Assembly (NCBI GenBank): GCA_003526525.1
Contig: DPVV01000168.1
Span: 1-8,246 of the forward strand
Reading direction: 5' to 3'
Origin: Lachnoclostridium phytofermentans
Lineage (GTDB): Bacteria > Bacillota > Clostridia > Lachnospirales > Lachnospiraceae
DNA: 8,246 nt
This document shows, piece after piece, positions 1 to 4,967 of this stretch. The notes beneath the pieces were generated by a model. It was given only the letters and a program-made list of their open reading frames with translations, was not told the DNA's origin and made no database searches. The translations under genes were made by a program, and so were the position numbers. Positions within the stretch are counted from its first letter, which is position 1, and each line of letters begins with the position of its first letter.

Positions 1-28
1 TTATTTTTTTATGATCACAAATAATACC

Positions 29-55
29 TTAGAAATATCAATTTGTTGTTTCTAA
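29..55. repeat. 7-bp inverted repeat in the leftmost gene-free stretch
   Basis: TTAGAAA (29-35) and TTTCTAA (49-55) are perfect complements around a 13-nt loop. No T tract follows on either strand, so it is not a convincing terminator. The stretch 1-382 has no gene I can support. It holds this repeat, the 15-bp element at 86-100, the merR promoter and the leader hairpins described separately. Significance is low in DNA this AT-rich. Confidence 0.25.
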
Positions 56-85
56 CATCATTATATATCCCTATAAATAATTTAT

Positions 86-100
86 CTGTGATTAAGTCAC
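86..100 (+). promoter_or_regulatory. Near-palindromic operator candidate, copy 1 (upstream of merR)
   Basis: CTGTGATTAAGTCAC contains GTGA and TCAC half-sites around TTAAG. The same 15 bases occur inverted at 1600-1614. The centre (about 93) lies 61 bp before the -10 box at 154-159, so roughly -72 from the predicted start, a classic position for an activator. The half-sites resemble those of Crp/Fnr-family proteins, but the spacer is 5 nt rather than the 6 of a canonical Crp site, so the binding family is not assigned. Confidence 0.4.
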
Positions 101-150
101 CGTAGCACTACATCTTTTTCAGAGATTTCTTCTCCCTTTTTTAATGGATA

Positions 151-159
151 TGATATAAT
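151..159 (+). promoter_or_regulatory. Extended -10 promoter for the MerR gene
   Basis: TGATATAAT is a perfect -10 hexamer (TATAAT, 154-159) preceded by the extended TGn motif. No recognisable -35 lies 16-19 bp upstream (the region is TTCTCC/TCTCCC), which suggests either an extended -10 type promoter or activator dependence. The start would fall near 166, leaving a leader of more than 200 nt before the gene at 383. It does not show the 19-bp spacer typical of MerR-controlled promoters. Confidence 0.5.
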
Positions 160-183
160 GGATAGGAAACCATTGATTGCACT

Positions 184-243
184 GTACAATACAACTTATC
201 AGAAATTGCGTAGCTATTTTTGATAAAAGGTGCGCTTTTTGTA
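184..243 (+). other. Potential leader RNA structure upstream of merR
   Basis: GTACAA (184-189) pairs with TTGTAC (238-243), enclosing a small hairpin of AAAAG (225-229) and CTTTT (235-239). Because this lies in the predicted long leader of the MerR gene, it could fold in the mRNA and perhaps attenuate. The short stems and AT-rich sequence make chance pairing quite possible. It matches no riboswitch class I recognise. Confidence 0.25.
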
Positions 244-254
244 CTGCTAATCCG

Positions 255-285
255 ATTATAGAAACATGATTTTCATTTCTATAAT
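255..285. repeat. 10-bp perfect inverted repeat in merR leader
   Basis: ATTATAGAAA (255-264) and TTTCTATAAT (276-285) are perfect reverse complements separated by 11 nt. There is no T tract after it on either strand, so it is not an intrinsic terminator. It could be a dimeric operator about 100 bp before the MerR start, for example for autoregulation, or an mRNA hairpin. No protein family is assigned. Confidence 0.4.
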
Positions 286-382
286 TATAAATTATGCTTA
301 AACTATAAATAAAAGAATTGAAACAGGAATATTAACTTCACTGTCTCACGGATAATAACGATAAGAAAGAAAGGGATATCAA

Positions 383-769
383 ATGAGTTATAGTATAAAA
401 CAAGTTTCCGAACAAACTGGCTTATCCGAGCATACCATCCGCTTTTATGATCGAGAAGGTCTACTCCCCTTACTAAAAAGAGATGGAACTGGTAAACGTT
501 CTTTTTCCGAAAATGATATTCAATGGCTTGGCCTCATCTGCTGTTTAAAAAATTCTGGGATGTCCATAGAAAAAATTAAAGAATTTATGTATTTATGCTT
601 AAATGGAGAAGAAACCTGTGAGCAAAGAAAAGAGATGCTAGAATTACATAAGGCATATATCTTAGAACAAATTGAATTATTAAATCGCAGTCTTTGTACA
701 ATTGAATATAAAATTGATCATTATAAAGAGATTGGCGTCTTTCATCTTGATGCATTTCCTATCAGCTAA
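383..769 (+). CDS. MerR-family transcriptional regulator, NmlR/AdhR-like
   Basis: A 128-residue cytoplasmic DNA-binding regulator. The N-terminus is a clear MerR winged helix-turn-helix (residues about 4-24, followed by RFYDREGLL at 20-28 and the wing to about 45). A predicted dimerisation helix occupies about 75-118. The ATG at 383 is preceded by AAAGGG with suitable spacing. There is no metal-binding Cys cluster at the C-terminus, so this is not a MerR/CueR metal sensor. Cys53-Cys54, in the LICCLKNSGMS segment, falls where NmlR/AdhR proteins carry their aldehyde-reactive cysteine (alignment from memory); other cysteines are 72, 79 and 105. An electrophile or thiol-stress sensor is therefore plausible, and it fits the neighbouring thiol genes, but the inducer and targets are inference. 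The gene is monocistronic and ends at its own terminator. Confidence 0.9.
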   Translation: MSYSIKQVSEQTGLSEHTIRFYDREGLLPLLKRDGTGKRSFSENDIQWLGLICCLKNSGMSIEKIKEFMYLCLNGEETCEQRKEMLELHKAYILEQIELLNRSLCTIEYKIDHYKEIGVFHLDAFPIS

Positions 770-785
770 TTTTCATGTTATCATG

Positions 786-813
786 ACCATCGGTACATCC
801 GGTGGTTTTATTT
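786..813 (+). terminator. Intrinsic terminator of the MerR gene
   Basis: ACCATCGG (786-793) pairs with CCGGTGGT (799-806) with one G-U wobble and a 5-nt loop, followed by TTTTATTT. It starts 16 bp after the MerR stop codon and reads on the plus strand. Confidence 0.8.
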
Positions 814-815
814 GT

Positions 816-871
816 ACCTAAATATAATAAATAAGGTTGTTGCATTAATTCTGTTATGCAACAACCTTATT
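816..871 (-). terminator. Intrinsic terminator of the rhodanese gene
   Basis: A perfect 16-bp stem (830-845 with 856-871, arm AATAAGGTTGTTGCAT) has a 10-nt loop. Read on the minus strand it is followed by the T-rich tail TTATTATATTT (829-819). It begins 12 bp past the rhodanese stop codon. No T tract follows on the plus strand, so it mainly serves the minus-strand gene. With the MerR terminator it insulates the two convergent genes. Confidence 0.8.
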
Positions 872-883
872 ACAAAAATAACC

Positions 884-1318
884 TTATTTCACAATGTCAT
901 ATTTCCAGTCAATAATTCCACCAAACTCAAAAACATTCGTATACCCAAGCTCAGCTAATTCATAACTAGCTACCTTACTTCTTCTCCCACTATGACAGTA
1001 TACTAATATCTTCTTATCCTTATCTGGTAACATTTCTTCTGCACGGTCTGTAATTTCTCCAACTGGTAAAAGAATTGCATTTTCAATATGTCCTTCCATA
1101 AATTCTTCATCCGTACGAACATCTAATATGACCAATTTCTCCTCGGAATTCATCATTTCTTTTGCTTCACTTTGTGTAATCTCTATATAGGTTTGTTCTT
1201 TCAACTCTGTCTCCTCCTTTGATGCATCCTGTTTTCTCGAACAACCAGCTAGTATCATTGTTCCTGTCAATATGAGTAATATATAGATAACTCCTTTGTG
1301 TAAAGGTCTTACTTTCAT
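884..1318 (-). CDS. Rhodanese-domain lipoprotein (sulfurtransferase-like)
   Basis: A 144-residue exported lipoprotein with one rhodanese domain. Residues 1-25 form a lipoprotein signal peptide (positive n-region, hydrophobic IYILLILTGTMILAG) ending in the lipobox LAGC with Cys26 as lipid anchor. The linker is acidic and Lys-rich. The domain covers about 44-144: the LDVRTDEEFMEGHI region at 65-78 and the active loop CHSGRRS with catalytic Cys108 at 108-114. The full loop suggests a catalytically competent domain. Such proteins carry a persulfide on the cysteine and pass sulfur to a thiophilic acceptor; the substrate here is unknown. The start is set by AAGGAG seven bases before the ATG. Being outside the membrane, Cys108 would need an external reductant, and the CcdA/TlpA pair next door is an obvious candidate (inference). 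No convincing promoter was identified. Confidence 0.92.
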   Translation of the reverse strand: MKVRPLHKGVIYILLILTGTMILAGCSRKQDASKEETELKEQTYIEITQSEAKEMMNSEEKLVILDVRTDEEFMEGHIENAILLPVGEITDRAEEMLPDKDKKILVYCHSGRRSKVASYELAELGYTNVFEFGGIIDWKYDIVK

Positions 1319-1343
1319 ACTACCACTCCTTGATTCTTTTTTA

Positions 1344-1578
1344 ATTTATTTCTAAATTTATTTATATACAATTTTAGCTTTATGTCCTTTCATTTTACAT
1401 ACAATTTTATTTTCAAATAAATTCTTTTCATAGAAACTTACTTTCACACAAATTCACTTTTCAAATAAATTTACTTTCATACAATTTACTTTTCATACAT
1501 ATTTATTTTTCATTCAACTTTATTTTACATTCAAATTAATTTTAATACAATTTAATTTTAGAAACAGTTTAATTTTAC
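1344..1578. repeat. Degenerate 16-18 bp AT-rich tandem repeat
   Basis: Six consecutive units can be read on the plus strand at 1479-1494, 1495-1511, 1512-1528, 1529-1544, 1545-1560 and 1561-1578. The type unit is ATACAATTTACTTTTC, with conserved ACAA/TCAA and TTT-A-TTTT. More diverged units run left towards 1344. The array occupies almost the whole region between the rhodanese start and the 15-bp element at 1600. It carries no open reading frame of note. It may have arisen by slippage; a role as a protein-binding array or UP-element-like promoter region is possible but unsupported. Confidence 0.75.
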
Positions 1579-1599
1579 CAAAGCAATTTATAATCGTAT

Positions 1600-1614
1600 G
1601 TGACTTAATCACAG
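1600..1614 (-). promoter_or_regulatory. Near-palindromic operator candidate, copy 2 (upstream of ccdA)
   Basis: GTGACTTAATCACAG is the exact reverse complement of the 15 bases at 86-100. Its centre (about 1607) is 59 bp before the -10 at 1666-1671, about -71 from the predicted ccdA start and nearly the same geometry as copy 1 has to the merR promoter. It is also about 280 bp upstream of the rhodanese gene. Similarity to copy 1 fades quickly on both sides, which favours a binding site over a duplicated segment. Confidence 0.45.
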
Positions 1615-1638
1615 TAAATTAATAGGAATTATGGTAGT

Positions 1639-1661
1639 ATTGTTTACAATAGGCAAACAAT
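1639..1661. promoter_or_regulatory. Inverted repeat overlapping the ccdA promoter (operator candidate)
   Basis: ATTGTTT (1639-1645) and AAACAAT (1655-1661) are perfect 7-bp complements around 9 nt, and a third AAACAAT lies at 1672-1678. The repeat covers the -35 box and part of the spacer, where a bound dimer would block RNA polymerase. The third copy falls at the predicted start point. Confidence 0.45.
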
Positions 1662-1671
1662 CATGTAAAAT
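1643..1671 (+). promoter_or_regulatory. SigmaA-type promoter for ccdA
   Basis: TTTACA (1643-1648, 5/6 to consensus) and TAAAAT (1666-1671, 5/6) are separated by exactly 17 bp. Transcription would start near 1678, leaving a leader of about 125 nt before the ccdA ATG at 1803. Confidence 0.65.
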
Positions 1672-1703
1672 AAACAATCTGTAACTAGTAAACAAGAAAA
1701 AAT

Positions 1704-1760
1704 ACGCTTGGCGAACTTTTGCTTGTCATGAACAAAAAAGACGCTTCGCGAACTTTTCCT
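1704..1760 (+). repeat. Two direct repeats forming mini-hairpins in ccdA leader
   Basis: Two 20-nt copies (1704-1723 and 1741-1760) match at 18 of 20 positions, start to start 37 bp. Each contains CGC-TTS-GCG, a 3-bp stem with a triloop. A-rich sequence before and CTTTT after can extend the pairing in the second copy (AAAAG at 1736-1740 with CTTTT). One of the two differences (G/C at 1710 versus 1747) falls in the loop, leaving the stem intact. They lie in the transcribed leader just before the ccdA ribosome binding site. Function unknown; they could be RNA elements or copies of a dispersed genomic repeat. Confidence 0.55.
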
Positions 1761-1802
1761 CATCAAGATTAATCAATAATGTCAAAAGATGAAAGGAGAA
1801 TT

Positions 1803-2471
1803 ATGCAGTATATTATATCCTTCTTAGAAGGTATTATCACTTTTATTTCCCCATGTTTATTACCTATGTTGCCGCTTTATCTTACTTATATTGCTGGGCA
1901 ACCTGATACTCGGACCAAATATGGCACCTTAAAAAACGCCCTATTGTTTATCTCCGGTTTTTCCACCACATTTGTCCTTATGGGTGCATTTGCTGGAACA
2001 CTTGGTAGATTTCTCATTCGATACCATACGGCTGTTAACATTATATCTGGTATCTTCTTGATTTTACTGGGGCTTAGCTTTTTAGGTATCGTAAAAATTC
2101 CGATCTTTCGTGGAATGAATAGTCATAAGCTAACTAAAACAAAAAATCAATCCATTGCTGCCTTCCTCTTTGGCATTATCTTCTCTGTTGGTTGGACTCC
2201 TTGTGTAGGGGCCTTCCTTGGTTCTGCTCTTGTTATGGCTGCGCAAACTGGAAGTACAATGAAAGGTATTGTTATGCTGCTTATGTACGCACTTGGATTA
2301 GGACTTCCATTCTTATTAAGTGCATTATTAATTGATCAATTAAAGTCTACCTTTGATTTTTTAAAGAGAAACTCAAGAAAGATATCTTTTGTTTCAGCTG
2401 GACTATTAATTTTGATGGGTATACTGTTCCTAACAGGTACTTATAGTGCTATTTTCTCATTTTTACAATAG
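1803..2471 (+). CDS. ccdA: CcdA-type transmembrane thiol-disulfide electron carrier
   Basis: A 222-residue integral membrane protein of the CcdA/DsbD-beta family, which moves electrons from cytoplasmic thioredoxin to thiol proteins outside the membrane. The hallmark cysteines are present: Cys18 in SPCLLP of the first membrane helix and Cys134 in TPCVGAFLG of a later helix, a symmetric pair forming the shuttle disulfide. About six hydrophobic segments are visible and the length is typical. An in-frame ATG exists at 1779, but the ATG at 1803 is chosen because AAAGGAG (1792-1797) stands six bases before it and the protein then begins directly with the family's N-terminus. The partner is the TlpA-like thioredoxin downstream on the same strand. 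With no cytochrome c maturation gene in view, its job may be reducing other exported thiol proteins. That target is inference. Confidence 0.93.
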   Translation: MQYIISFLEGIITFISPCLLPMLPLYLTYIAGQPDTRTKYGTLKNALLFISGFSTTFVLMGAFAGTLGRFLIRYHTAVNIISGIFLILLGLSFLGIVKIPIFRGMNSHKLTKTKNQSIAAFLFGIIFSVGWTPCVGAFLGSALVMAAQTGSTMKGIVMLLMYALGLGLPFLLSALLIDQLKSTFDFLKRNSRKISFVSAGLLILMGILFLTGTYSAIFSFLQ

Positions 2472-2719
2472 GAAAAATCATAGATATGTTAAAGCAGACA
2501 CGTAGATTTTTGTAAAACATCGATGATACATTTAAGTAAATTGACCAGTATTTCTTTCATCATAATGATAAGCAAACCAAGATTAAAATTCTTATATAAG
2601 AGTGTAAAATTTTTCAATTTTTTACTCAGTAAGTTTGTGTCAGCGCTGAATCCACAAACTAAGATGATACGAATTGTCTTACAAGCAAGAAAAAGATTAG
2701 CGCAGAAATGAGGTTATAT
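2472..2719 (+). other. Gene-free spacer between ccdA and the thioredoxin gene
   Basis: About 248 bp separate the two genes, more than is usual inside an operon, yet no terminator with a T tract was found. The open frame at 2523-2711 (62 codons) has no clear ribosome binding site, overlaps the next gene and resembles no family I know; I regard it as non-coding. A possible -35 (TTGACC, 2541-2546) lacks a well-spaced -10. The clearest structure is the hairpin at 2632-2660, listed separately. Confidence 0.5.
2632..2660 (+). other. 8-bp stem hairpin with palindromic loop
   Basis: AGTTTGTG (2632-2639) pairs perfectly with CACAAACT (2653-2660). The loop region includes the perfect palindrome TCAGCGCTGA (2640-2649). 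No T tract follows, so it is probably not a terminator. It could be an mRNA stability or processing element between ccdA and the thioredoxin gene, or a DNA-level operator. Confidence 0.45.
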
Positions 2720-3355
2720 ATGAAAAATAAAAAAATACTATGGATACTCGTTGTATTTGTTATTCTTATTGTCGGAGCAACTGTTCTTTACCAAAATCTC
2801 TCGAAATACTACGCAGAGCAAGAAGAGGAAAATGAGATAAAGCAGCAGGTAAGCATTACACCAACCCCTGAATCAGAGAATTCATCAAACAATACTTCCG
2901 AGCCATCCATTACAGAAACTCCTGAACCAACAATGCATCCTGCTATTGATTTTTCTATGCAAGATATCGATGGAAATTCTGTATCACTTAGTGACTATTA
3001 TGGAAAACCTATTGTTTTAAATTTCTGGGCAAGTTGGTGTGGTCCATGTAAGGGTGAGATGCCAGAGTTTAATAAAGTTTATCTTGATTTAAAAGATGAT
3101 GTGAATTTCCTCATGGTTGATTTGGTAGATGGGTCTCGGGAAACAATAAAAAAAGGTAGTAAGTTTATAGAAGATAATGGTTATGAATTTCCTGTATTCT
3201 TTGATGTAGATCAAGAAGGTGCGTACTATTATAGTGTCTACGCCATACCATCCACAATAATTATAGATAAAGATGGAAATATCGTAAATTATCATCAGGG
3301 TGCGATCTCAGAATCTGTTCTTAGAAAAGAGCTGGATGCATTATTGGGTGAGTAA
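2720..3355 (+). CDS. Membrane-anchored TlpA/ResA-like thiol-disulfide oxidoreductase
   Basis: A 211-residue extracytoplasmic thioredoxin-fold protein. Residues 7-24 form an uncleaved N-terminal membrane anchor without a lipobox Cys. A linker rich in Thr, Pro, Glu and Ser (about 45-73) follows. The redoxin/TlpA domain runs from about 76 to 211, with NFWASWCGPCKGEMPEF holding the active pair Cys107-Cys110 and the conserved cis-Pro loop at Ile176-Pro177-Ser178. It most likely receives electrons from CcdA and reduces disulfides or oxidised residues outside the cell membrane. An ATG also occurs at 2708, but the ATG at 2720 has GAGG six bases upstream and gives a normal n-region (MKNKK). Natural substrates are not evident: family members serve cytochrome c maturation, sporulation or methionine sulfoxide reductases, and none is visible here. 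Confidence 0.93.
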   Translation: MKNKKILWILVVFVILIVGATVLYQNLSKYYAEQEEENEIKQQVSITPTPESENSSNNTSEPSITETPEPTMHPAIDFSMQDIDGNSVSLSDYYGKPIVLNFWASWCGPCKGEMPEFNKVYLDLKDDVNFLMVDLVDGSRETIKKGSKFIEDNGYEFPVFFDVDQEGAYYYSVYAIPSTIIIDKDGNIVNYHQGAISESVLRKELDALLGE

Positions 3356-3426
3356 CAGCTTTAACCAAAACGCTATCATCTATAATAAAGATATATACTT
3401 AATTAATTTAGTATTATAGAATTATC

Positions 3427-3493
3427 AAAAATCCCGGAAATACCAATAAGGCTATACGTCTTATACAGGTTTATATTTCCGGGATTTTTTTAT
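3427..3493 (+). terminator. Intrinsic terminator after the ccdA-thioredoxin unit
   Basis: AAAAATCCCGGAAAT (3427-3441) pairs perfectly with 3475-3489, followed directly by T residues. Inside, ACC/GGT (3442-3444 with 3468-3470) and ATAAG/CTTAT (3446-3450 with 3460-3464) extend it into a long hairpin. It lies about 70 bp after the thioredoxin stop. The T/A symmetry means it may also work weakly on the other strand. Confidence 0.88.
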
Positions 3494-3569
3494 GAAATTA
3501 ATACGGAATCCATATATGATAATTAGTTTACTTTATTAGATTAGAACTTTCTCTCTAATGACAGAAGAT

Positions 3570-3645
3570 AAAAAAGAATCCCTATCAATGAAGTTCAACA
3601 AATGTATTTTTTCTACATCCGTGGCACTGTTATCAATAGAGATTC
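3570..3645 (-). terminator. Intrinsic terminator of the siderophore importer operon
   Basis: On the minus strand, 3645-3632 (GAATCTCTATTGAT) pairs with 3589-3576 over 14 bp including three G-U wobbles. The loop contains a second small hairpin (ATGTA/TACAT). The stem is followed by T6 (3575-3570). It lies about 70 bp beyond the stop codon of the binding-protein gene. Confidence 0.75.
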
Positions 3646-3714
3646 TCTTTTATATCGTTATAAGTTTAGACAATAATTTCCTAACTAAATTTACACATTC
3701 TTCAGTTGCTAATA

Positions 3715-4752
3715 TTATTTATTGAAAGCCTCTTCTACCTCTGTCACCATAACTTGTACGGAGTTAATACCACCGCTTGATAAGTACCAGCATTCTGAAT
3801 CAAGAGTAATGATTGAATTCTCTTTTGCAGCTTTCGTTCCTAATACTAGCTCATTATCAAGAGTCTTTTCTGCAGTTGTAGAACCACCTGCAATTACAGT
3901 TCTATCTACTACAAATAGGATATCAGGATCTATTTTGGCAATATACTCATAGCTGGCTTCCATACCATGCTTAGAAACTTCAATTGTCTCATCCGCTGGT
4001 TTTACTTCTAAAACATCATGAATGATACCAAATCGAGAACCAAGACCATATGCACTTAATGAGCCATCGTTTGTCATAATAATTAAGCCTTTTTTATCAC
4101 TACGATTCGTAATCTGTTTCACTTCTTCGACTTTGTTCATAATACCATCAATTGCAGTCTTTGCTTCCTCTTCTTTTCCAATTGCTTTTGCTATATTTTC
4201 AGTGTTACGTTTAAAGCCTTCCATGTAAGTATCAGCATTAAGCTCAACATAAATGGTTGGTGCAATTTTATTCAATTCTTCATAAAAGTCAACTTGTCTA
4301 CCACCAATAATAATGACATCTGGCTCAAAAGTATAAATTGCTTCCATATCTGGCTCGAAAAGTCCACCGGCATTTACAGTATTCTCTTCGTACTTGCTTA
4401 AATAAGTTGGAATACTATCTTGTGGTATTGCAAGCTCACCGTCAAACGAAAGAGCATCTATCGTATCTAATGCACCCATATCAAATACTACCACCTTATC
4501 AGCAGCACCTTCTAAAGTTACAGTTCCCAGTGGATGTGTTAAGGAAAAGCTTGATTCTTCTGCCTCAGGTGTTTGTGTTGGAGCTGGAGTCACTGTACTC
4601 TCCTCACCTTTATTTGTATCCTCAGGTGTATCACTCTGTTTTTTGGCGCAACCTGTTAAAACACTTGTCGCCATAACTCCTAATAAAATTCCAGCTAAAA
4701 CCTTCTTTTTAGCATCTGAGAAGATACTCTTATGAAAATTAATTTTTCTCAT
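3715..4752 (-). CDS. yclQ: Siderophore-binding lipoprotein of an ABC importer, YclQ/CeuE/FatB family
   Basis: A 345-residue iron-siderophore receptor lipoprotein, class III (helical-backbone) binding fold. Residues 1-34 form the signal peptide (MRKINFHK n-region, KKKVLAGILLGVMATSVLTG core) and Cys35 of LTGC is the lipid anchor. A Thr/Pro/Glu linker runs to about 68. The binding domain follows, with the VVVFDMGALDTIDAL segment, GGLFEPDMEAI, then FEPDVIIIGGRQ and the IAPTIYV motif, all typical of YclQ, the petrobactin receptor of Bacillus subtilis. Catecholate or petrobactin-like ligands are therefore likely, but exact specificity cannot be read. A longer in-frame ATG at 4836 would give an implausible 60-residue pre-lipobox region, so 4752 is preferred. 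Its nearest Shine-Dalgarno-like AAGGAAG is 15 nt away, an unusual distance. It is the last gene of the importer cluster, after a 215-bp spacer. Confidence 0.92.
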   Translation of the reverse strand: MRKINFHKSIFSDAKKKVLAGILLGVMATSVLTGCAKKQSDTPEDTNKGEESTVTPAPTQTPEAEESSFSLTHPLGTVTLEGAADKVVVFDMGALDTIDALSFDGELAIPQDSIPTYLSKYEENTVNAGGLFEPDMEAIYTFEPDVIIIGGRQVDFYEELNKIAPTIYVELNADTYMEGFKRNTENIAKAIGKEEEAKTAIDGIMNKVEEVKQITNRSDKKGLIIMTNDGSLSAYGLGSRFGIIHDVLEVKPADETIEVSKHGMEASYEYIAKIDPDILFVVDRTVIAGGSTTAEKTLDNELVLGTKAAKENSIITLDSECWYLSSGGINSVQVMVTEVEEAFNK

Positions 4753-4759
4753 GTTTGTT

Positions 4760-4828
4760 TTATAATGCTTCCTTACATTTAACTTTAGTCTCTTTTGTTT
4801 CGAAACAAGCCTTAGATATTGGATGCAT
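4760..4828 (-). CDS. Possible 22-codon leader peptide before the binding-protein gene
   Basis: An ATG with AAAAAGG eight bases upstream opens 22 codons (MHPISKACFETKETKVKCKEAL) ending in TAA at 4760. The stop lies seven bases before the binding-protein ATG at 4752. The AAGGAAG nearest to that start is inside this frame. This arrangement would suit translational coupling or reinitiation. No run of regulatory codons is visible, and it may be chance; there is no homology evidence. Confidence 0.3.
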   Translation of the reverse strand: MHPISKACFETKETKVKCKEAL

Positions 4829-4880
4829 TGTTCCATCCTTTTTGATATCTAAGACAACTTTTTATGTAGGAATCATTCAT
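4812..4880 (-). CDS. Possible short frame behind a strong ribosome binding site
   Basis: The best Shine-Dalgarno in the spacer, AAAGGAGG (4888-4881), leads to no long gene. An ATG immediately after it opens 22 codons (MNDSYIKSCLRYQKGWNNASNI) to TAA at 4812. A second ATG at 4876, better spaced at four bases, opens only MIPT before TAA at 4862. The first frame overlaps the second leader frame by 17 bases. It could be a leader peptide, a relic of a displaced gene start, or a ribosome-binding platform protecting the mRNA. Confidence 0.25.
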   Translation of the reverse strand: MNDSYIKSCLRYQKGWNNASNI

Positions 4881-4903
4881 CCTCCTTTTTTTATTTATAA
4901 TTT

Positions 4904-4920
4904 ATGGGACAACATCCCAT
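4904..4920 (-). other. Small hairpin upstream of the strong ribosome binding site
   Basis: ATGGGA/TCCCAT, a perfect 6-bp stem with a 5-nt loop, stands about 15 bases before AAAGGAGG on the minus strand. It is followed by A-rich sequence, so it does not terminate. A 5' stabilising or processing structure is possible. Confidence 0.4.
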
Positions 4921-4939
4921 TGATTATCTAACTTAGAAC

Positions 4940-4962
4940 AATAGTAGCTTTATTGCTCTATT
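4940..4962 (-). other. Hairpin directly after the ATPase stop codon
   Basis: AATAG-AGC (4940-4948, one bulged T) pairs with GCTCTATT (4955-4962) across a short loop, five bases after the ATPase stop. Read on the minus strand it lacks a T tract, so transcription probably continues into the binding-protein gene. On the plus strand it is followed by ATTTTTT and could block antisense transcription. It may set a 3' boundary giving the binding protein a different mRNA level from the transporter genes. Confidence 0.4.
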
Positions 4963-4967
4963 ATTTT

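Noticed and set aside
351..369. GATAAT-like repeats just before merR as a second Fur box
   Set aside because: Only the first half resembles the consensus and the right half has no ATTATC; far weaker than the site at 7784-7802.
86..1614. The inverted 15-mers as terminal repeats of a mobile element
   Set aside because: No transposase lies between them, no target-site duplication was seen flanking them, and similarity does not extend inward. Promoter-relative spacing explains them better.
2541..2570. A separate promoter for the thioredoxin gene starting with TTGACC
   Set aside because: No good -10 lies 16-18 bp downstream (AATGAT/TAATGA); CATAAT is only 14 bp away. Left as unproven.
2523..2711. 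62-codon open frame between ccdA and the thioredoxin gene
   Set aside because: No convincing ribosome binding site, no recognisable family, overlap with the true downstream start region and a composition explained by AT-rich spacer DNA.
3722..4228. Two plus-strand open frames (3722-3952 and 4022-4228)
   Set aside because: Both are antisense to the same binding-protein gene and have no ribosome binding site or family resemblance.
4338..4676. 112-codon plus-strand open frame
   Set aside because: It lies entirely antisense to the binding-protein gene, whose reading frame shows clear family motifs; the frame is a by-product of that coding sequence.
4753..4836. Longer start for the binding protein at 4836
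   Set aside because: It would place more than 60 residues before the lipobox cysteine, and its AAGG touches the ATG with no spacing. The 4752 start gives a normal lipoprotein signal.
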